A stretch of DNA of 64,000 nucleotides from Glandiceps talaboti (lineage: Eukaryota > Hemichordata > Enteropneusta > Spengelidae): contig NC_135553.1 in NCBI RefSeq assembly GCF_964340395.1, positions 19,241,001 through 19,305,000 of the forward strand, written 5' to 3'. The notes below the pieces were generated by a model, which did no database searches, was not told the origin of the DNA, and was given only the letters and a program-made list of their open reading frames with translations. The translations under genes were made by a program, and so were the position numbers. Positions 29,001-64,000 of the stretch are shown piece after piece (the first letter of the stretch is position 1; every line of letters starts with the position of its first letter).

Positions 29001-30224
29001 AGTTTTAGTTACAGCTTAGAGGAGTTAGTAAAAATAAACTAATAGTGCCCAACTGTAAATATGAAAGGCTGGTGTTTATTGGTGTATTTGTTGTTGTCTC
29101 TGTCATCATAAAATTTCCTGCTTTTCAGAGTGTTTTTGACGTGCAACATTTGATTGATGAACTGATGGACAAACAGGCATTTCCAGCTTACTGCTATTAA
29201 ATGTGTTAGATGTGTATATTCTACTGCAAACTTTGCCTTCCAAATAGCGAAATATGCAAATTTGGGAAACAACTGTTGAAATTAGAATGTAAACTGGTAG
29301 CACAGAATATGTCAAAAATATCACAAGGATACATGTTGGACTGAACATACGTGAAAGGGAATTTTGAAGTTTATGATTATCATTTTATGATTTTCAGTCA
29401 ATTATGATTCTCATAGACTGTAAAAGATGTTGGCAAAGGGGTTCTTATCATCCCTTCCCCTTTGAGGAAAGGGATAAGAAGCGTGCCACCCTCAATGGCT
29501 GATCTTTCAGTCTCTTGTCACCAAAGTTAACAAAGAAAAATTTTCTCTGATCGAAAATTTTGATTTCTTGTGCCGGCATCTTTGCATTTCTGTTGAAATT
29601 GGATTTCCACCAGTCAGTTACATTTAGCTTGGATTAGCTGCATTCCTGATCAATTCTGATAAGACAGTGTGGTAACAAGATGAAAGGTATAGAGTGTGTG
29701 TAAGTGCAGAGAAAACTTTCAACTTTCATTAGAAATGTTAGTAAAGAATAAAACCAAATTACATTTATAGCAATGATTTATAAAATTAGTCTTGTAATCA
29801 AACGATTACTCAAATCTAAATCAAATGAATAATCAAATCAAAATCAAATATAACAAGAGATATCGCACCTATTAAAGTTGTGATTCATGCTTTTCTTTTC
29901 TTTGTATAGTTATGACATTTTCCCTGTCTGGCACAGGAGCACGCAAGTCCATTCCTGACAGAGCCGAGTTAAATACTGTAAACATGAAAAATTTCACTGA
30001 AGACTCATTTTCACTTATTTCACTGGAAAATAAGTTGTGACTAAAATGCCTCTTAGTACATGAACAGTGCACCAGAATTAGAGAAATTTGTACATGTGAG
30101 AACGAGCTGAAGACTGTAAAATCACATAATTTTCTATTGTGAAAATATCTTGGTTTTAACAGTACAAGGGCTTATGATAATTACCGAACTATTTAGTGAG
30201 AATTCTTCGCCTTTTTTTTATCAT
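26057..30224. other. Intergenic region after cytohesin
   Basis: No supported gene is visible. Contents are repeated short words (GTTACATGT, ACAGACCTGT) at 27530-27830, an A/C-rich (CAAA)n run near 27940-27970, and a degenerate transposon relative at about 28506-28752. Confidence 0.5.
28506..28752. mobile_element. Degenerate short relative of the 30230-31484 element
   Basis: The left side shares GGAATTTCAA and CCTGGAAA with the left end of the larger element. The right side matches its right end over about 80 bp (TCAACACTCCTGGAAAATG, then TTTGAATACTCC, then GTCCTTGAATTTTAGTTTAA). The interior is deleted. Boundaries are approximate. Confidence 0.45.
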
Positions 30225-30229
30225 GAAAT

Positions 30230-31484
30230 CAGGGTTCGCACGGTCCTGGAAAACCCTGGAATTTCAAACCCTCCCTGGAAAAATGCGCCCTACCCCTGGA
30301 AAACCCTGGAAAATGATCATGTATAATCGATCAATTAATATTGACGATCGTCATGTCTGTGCTCGAGCCACCCATTCATATGATTCTGAATCTCGTAAGT
30401 GTGAAATTGCGAAAATATTTTCAAAGTCTTTCGCCACGCCGATTGAACCCAGACAGTCAAGCGATCGTTCCACGAGACACTTCGCCCCACAGACCGTGCC
30501 TATTAGTTGAATGGGCGCCGCAGTGTTTCTTTTGATCTTGCATATATTGCTACTCCATACATCTCCCCATCGTCATTTCAGGGACATGATATTGTAACAG
30601 TCCCGGCCGCGCCGGGGTAACATGTACAGTAGGTCTGTTAACAAGATTATCGTAACACTGTAGCGAGTATCAACGCATCATCAACCTTGATTAGAAATTG
30701 TTACAAGTTCGGCGCACTAGTCGACTGATACTACAAGATAGGGCTAGGGCCTAGAGAAGTGCAGTTGAATTTCCGGGTTGTGGAAGTACAGTTGTGACTT
30801 TTATTTCGTCGATAAATGGGTATTTGTGTTACATGTTCTAAAAGAATAAACTACTGTTTTATGTTGTCAGTACAGTAACATTCGTCAATGGTCAAGTTGA
30901 CTTGAGAAATCGCGATGTTCCGCAACTCATGACATCCGTACATAAACATCGAGACGCAAGCGATGAATGTATTCAGTTATTCATAGCTCGACATTTCGTT
31001 ACGTAAATGACGTTTTTATTCAAAATTTTGAAGAAAAAAATTATTTAAGGTGGCTTATAAATCCAGTAACATCAAACCATACAATAACGAGGACAAACTT
31101 TAGTTTTTGATTTATTTTTCTGGATATGTCTGAATTAGACTGACGAATGCTGCGACTCAATCTTACACGATCAATGCACCAGCTTGACGAAACGGCTACT
31201 TAGGGGGTAGGACAGAGGTTTCTCCGTTAATCTTAGCGTGTAAACGTGGTTTTGAAACCAATATCTTGCATAGTGTCGATTGTCTTTAAAATGTTTTGTG
31301 ACATATGGGAACTGTTGTTGATTTTTCTCGTCCACATCAGACAATTAGATGTCATTCAAAAAATATACTTTAGTGTCAACACCCCTGGAAAATGTCCAAA
31401 ATCAATATGAATACCCCTGGAAAACTGACGAAAAACCCCTGGAAAGTCCTGGAATTTTGTTTTGCTTTAAGTGTACGAACCCTG
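30230..31484. mobile_element. 1.25-kb non-autonomous DNA transposon with 5-bp target duplication
   Basis: The terminal inverted repeats are CAGGGTTCGCAC (left) and GTACGAACCCTG (right). GAAAT flanks both ends exactly (30225-30229 and 31485-31489). Subterminal regions are filled with repeats of CCCTGGAAAA on one strand at both ends. No transposase frame is present; the longest frame is about 100 codons. Superfamily is not assigned. Confidence 0.7.
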
Positions 31485-32189
31485 GAAATGTATGTTCAGT
31501 TTAACATGATGTAAAGTGTGACAGCGCAAAGATAATGATGAGATTTGTATCAACATCGTCATTGACATTATGTCTGCTATGATTTGTGTTATTTTGTGTA
31601 CACTTTTTGTATAGAAGGATAAGTTAGCATGATTCTTAACATTTAAAAAAAACCCACGAAACAAAAGACAATAAACCAAAAGTTATACATTAAATTGTGT
31701 CAATTAATTAGCACAGCTGAACTCATCTAGATCTGATAATACTACTATGATAAATCTATATTTTCTATTCTACTGGTACGAAGCCAAGCGAGTGAAACTA
31801 TCCCCCCTGGAACTCTAACTACCCCCCCCCCCATACCCCATTATTTACATTATGATCGACTCTTTCAAAAGGCAGACATAGAGACTATTCTAATATTACT
31901 AGTATATACTATGCTTTCACTTTACATAAAAGGTTTGATAAATTTCAATAGGAAAAGTTTTCTAGCTATAATTTTGGCGGGTATGGCAATTGTTGGTAGA
32001 ATGAGTCATACACGTTACACTACAATGTCAATCACACACACAGATGAATTATTCAATGTCATTCATCACGATAAAGACTAGTCAAAGACAAACTTCAACA
32101 TAAAATGTCAATATTTTATTGCGTTCCTCAATGTGCTAAACATAAAACCATAAATACAATCTCTGGGACAAACCAATATTCAATGTCCA

Positions 32190-35100
32190 CATGACACATA
32201 ACACATCCCTTACATTACAATCTTCTTTAACACATCCCTAATATTACAGTCTTCAAATAACACATCCCTTATATTACAATCTACAAATACCACATCCCTT
32301 ATATCACAATCTACAAATACCACATCCCTTATAACACAATCTACAAATAACACATCCCTTATATCACAATCTACAAATAACACATCCTTTATATTAGAAT
32401 CTTCAAATAACACATCCCTTATATCACAATCTTCAAATAACACATCCCTAATATTACAATCTACAAATAACACATCCCTTATATCACAATCTACAAATAA
32501 CACATCCCTTATATTACAGTCTACAAATAACACATCCCTTATATTACAATCTACAGATAACACATCCCTTATATTACAATCTACAAATAACACATCCCTA
32601 ATATCACAATCTTCAAATAACACATCCCTTATATTACAATCTACAAATACCACATCCCTTATATCACAATCTACAAATACCACATCCCTTATAACACAAT
32701 CTACAAATAACACATCCCTTATATCACAATCTACAAATAACACATCCCTAATATTACAATCTACAAATAACACATCCCTTATATCACAATCTACAAATAA
32801 CACATCCCTTATATCACAATCTACAAATAACACATCCCTTATATTACAATCTACAAATAACACATCCCTAATATTACAATCTACAAATAACACATCCCTT
32901 ATATCACAATCTACAAATAACACATCCTTTATATTACAATCTACAAATAACACATCCCTTATATCACAATCTACAAATAACACATCCCTAATATTACAAT
33001 CTACAAATAACACATCCCTTATATCACAATCTACAAATAACACATCCCTTATATCACAATCTACAAATAACACATCCCTTATATTACAATCTACAAATAA
33101 CACATCCCTAATATTACAATCTACAAATAACACATCCCTTATATCACAATCTACAAATAACACATCCTTTATATTAGAATCTTCAAATAACACATCCCTT
33201 ATATCACAATCTTCAAATAACACATCCCTAATATTACAATCTACAAATAACACATCCCTTATATCACAATCTACAAATAACACATCCCTTATATTACAAT
33301 CTACAGATAACGCATCTCTTATATTACAATCTACAAATAACACATCCCTTATATTACAATCTACAAATAACGCATCTCTTATATCACAATCCATAAATAA
33401 CACATCAATCTACAAATAACACATCCTTTATATTATATCACAATCTTCAAATAACACATCCCTTATATCACAATTCACAAATTAACCACATCAATCTACA
33501 AATAACACACATCCCTTATATCACAATCTACAAATAACACATCCCTTATATCACAATCTACAAATAACACATCCCTTATATTACAATCTACAAATAACAC
33601 ATCCCTTATATCACAATCTACAAATAACACATCCCTTATATCACAATCTACAAATAACACATCCCTTATATTACAATCTACAAATAACTCATCCCTTATA
33701 TCACAATCTTCAAATAACACATCCCTTATATCACAATCTTCAAATAACACATCCCTTACATTACAATCTTCAAATAACACATCCCTTATATCACAATCTA
33801 CAAATAACACATCCCTTATATCACAATCTACAAATAACACATCCCTTATATTACAATCTACAAATAACACATCCCTTATATTACAATCTTCAAATAACAC
33901 ATTCCTTATATCACAATCTACAAATAACACATCCCTTATATCACAATCTACAAATACCACATCCCTTATATCACAATCTACAAATAACACATCCCTTATA
34001 TCATCTACAAATAACACATCCCTTATATCACAATCTACAAGTAACACATCCCTTATATTACAATCTACAAATAACACATCCCTTATATCACAATCTTCAA
34101 ATAACACATCCCTTATATTACAATCTACAAATACCACATCCCTTATATTACAATCTACAAATAACACATCCCTTATATTACAGTCTACAAATAACACATC
34201 CCTTATATCACAATCTACAAATACCACATCCCTTATATTACAATCTACAAATAACACATCCCTTATATCACAATCTACAAATAACACATCCCTTATATCA
34301 CAATCTACAAATACCACATCCCTTATATCACAATCTACAAATACCACATCCCTTATATCACAATCTACAAATAACACATCCCTCATATTACAATCTACAA
34401 ATAACACATCCCTTATATTGCAATCTTCAAATAACACATCCCTTATATCACAATCTACAAATAACACATCCCTTATATCACAATCTTCAAATAACACATC
34501 CCTTATATCACAATCTACAAATAACATATCCCTTATATTACAATCTACAAATAACATCAATCTACAAATAACACACCACTTACATCACAATCTACAAATA
34601 ACACATCAATCTACAAATACCAAATCTCCTATATTACAATCTACAAATAACACATCCCTTATATTACAATCTTTAAATAACACATCCCTTATCACAATCT
34701 ACAAATAACACATCCCTTATATCACAATCTACAAATAACACATCCCTTATATCATCTACAAATAACACATCCCTTATATCACAATCTACAAATAACACAT
34801 CCCTTATATCACAATCTACAAATAACACATTCCTTATATCACAATCTACAAATAACACATCCCTTATATTACAATCTACAAATAACACATTCCTTATATC
34901 ACAATCTACAAATAACACATCCCTTATATTACAATCTACAAATAACACATTCCTTATATCACAATCTACAAATAACACATTCCTTATATTACAATCTTCA
35001 AATAACACATCCCTTATATTACAATCTACAAATAACACATCCCTTATATTGCAATCTTCAAATAACACATCCCTTATATCACAATCTACAAATACCACAT

Positions 35101-35205
35101 CCCTTATATCACAATCATCAAATACCACATCCCTTATATCACAATCGTCAAATAACACATCCCTCATAATACAATCTTCACGTAATACATCCCTTATACT
35201 TCAAG
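32190..35205. repeat. 30-bp minisatellite, about 100 copies
   Basis: The unit contains CTACAAATAACACATCCC followed by TTATATCACAAT; main variants are CTA/CTT, AAC/ACC and ATC/ATT. The array is broken by indels near 33400-33500, 34005-34012, 34555-34620 and 34690. Higher-order repetition is visible: 32341-32460 recurs at 33121-33240 (780 bp), 32281-32340 at 32641-32700 (360 bp), and 32761-32880 at 33001-33120 (240 bp). Because 30 is a multiple of three, long frames stay open: 32210-33403, 33496-34560 and 34673-35167 on the minus strand repeat a decapeptide of the type CDIRDVLFVD. Plus-strand frames are also open. I treat it as satellite-like DNA, not a gene. Confidence 0.9.
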
Positions 35206-35907
35206 TACAAATCACAGAATGTTCACCCAATAATTAGACATACATGACACGCCAAGTTAAAAATAAAAAGATGCATCATCACATTGTGCACTGATCAGTG
35301 TTTGTGTGGAACTTGTCAACTCTATCAATTGTGTGATGATCGTAATTCCATGTAAATGCGGAATTGTGAACCATTGTAAAAAACCCACAAGATCTTAGTA
35401 TTACAGATAAAACCTAATTTACAAACATGACTACAAAACCAACGTTTCTATCGTATTAAAATATTAAAATTCGGAGGAATTCACACACAGAAAGCGTACA
35501 TTGTTTATTTGGCAAACTTTCCTGCTTTAATGTACTGTCTACACAGATAAGTGATAAAGGTTAACCCTGGCTTAAAACCAATATAAATCATCAACATTTA
35601 TGAACTAACTGCAGCCTTACTTCTACCAAACATATATTTCCCCCATCAAAACTTTTCAAAACATGTTTTTTACATGTGCTATGATAAAGTTTAAAATTAT
35701 CACTCATCAGTATAATTAATGTATGCTTACCAACATAACCTGTGATTATCGTTAAAATGTACAATAACATTGGAAAAAAGTGTCTAAAATGAGTATTTGA
35801 TATATTTGAAACGTCTATTTTGATTAGTGCTTTAGAGACCGTTGAAACAAACCTCCAATGTCTATGATGTCTAGGTCGGACGTCTATTTCCTATAGAAGA
35901 TAATCTT
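35206..35907 (-). terminator. Polycystin 3' flank with polyadenylation signal
   Basis: Downstream of the stop at 35908-35910, the minus strand carries AATAAA at 35504-35509, about 400 nt into a probable 3' UTR. Nothing else is recognisable between the gene and the minisatellite. Confidence 0.45.

Positions 35908-64000
<28,093 letters not shown>

Noticed and set aside
32210-33403. A 397-codon protein gene on the minus strand
   Set aside because: The frame is open only because the unit length is divisible by three; the opposite strand is open too, and no promoter, splice or non-repeat coding part is seen. It is kept only as a finding.
32190-35205. CRISPR-like array
   Set aside because: Units of 30 bp are directly adjacent with no unique spacers, and the context is a metazoan intergenic region.

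Overview
The window is metazoan nuclear DNA, AT-rich, with long introns, many microsatellites and short DNA transposons. Gene content (WDR13, a single cytohesin, a polycystin-1-type receptor channel carrying SRCR, LamG, fucolectin-like and WSC domains) and the repeat style fit a marine invertebrate, either a deuterostome or a lophotrochozoan. I cannot narrow it further from sequence alone. Exon joins were made by eye from splice signals, and the reading phase closes at every junction reported.

Left part (1-2618, minus strand): the N-terminal four exons of a WDR13 orthologue, running off the left edge. It is divergent from, and shares a 376-bp promoter gap with, the next gene.

Centre left (2995-25253, plus strand): a complete 14-exon cytohesin (ARF guanine-nucleotide exchange factor: coiled coil, Sec7, PH, basic tail; 415 aa). 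Its introns hold three copies of a TTAA-flanked MITE, one of them split by a TA-flanked element with 151-bp internal tandem repeats, two copies of a second MITE family, a LINE 3' tail and a foldback element.

Centre (25254-35907): convergent intergenic space holding cytohesin 3' UTR signals, a 1.25-kb non-autonomous transposon with a 5-bp target duplication (30230-31484), and a 3-kb, roughly 100-copy 30-bp minisatellite (about 32190-35205). Read on the minus strand, the minisatellite encodes a decapeptide that looks like two pentapeptide repeats.

Right part (35908-64000, minus strand): 31 exons of one giant polycystin-1-like gene whose 5' end lies beyond the right edge. The 3150 residues visible encode, in order: three SRCR domains, a LamG-like domain, a fucolectin/F5-8C-like domain, WSC, PKD repeats, REJ, GAIN/GPS, TM1, PLAT, and ten more membrane segments with the polycystin (TOP) domain, pore and a C-terminal coiled coil. 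Its introns carry a tRNA-derived SINE, a 36-bp and a 23-bp minisatellite, microsatellites beside splice donors, a GC-AG intron, a triplicated splice acceptor, and two sense-opposite fragments that resemble the start of a PAN/apple domain.

The three genes have no obvious shared pathway. WDR13 and cytohesin may share promoter control; the polycystin is a separate transcription unit.
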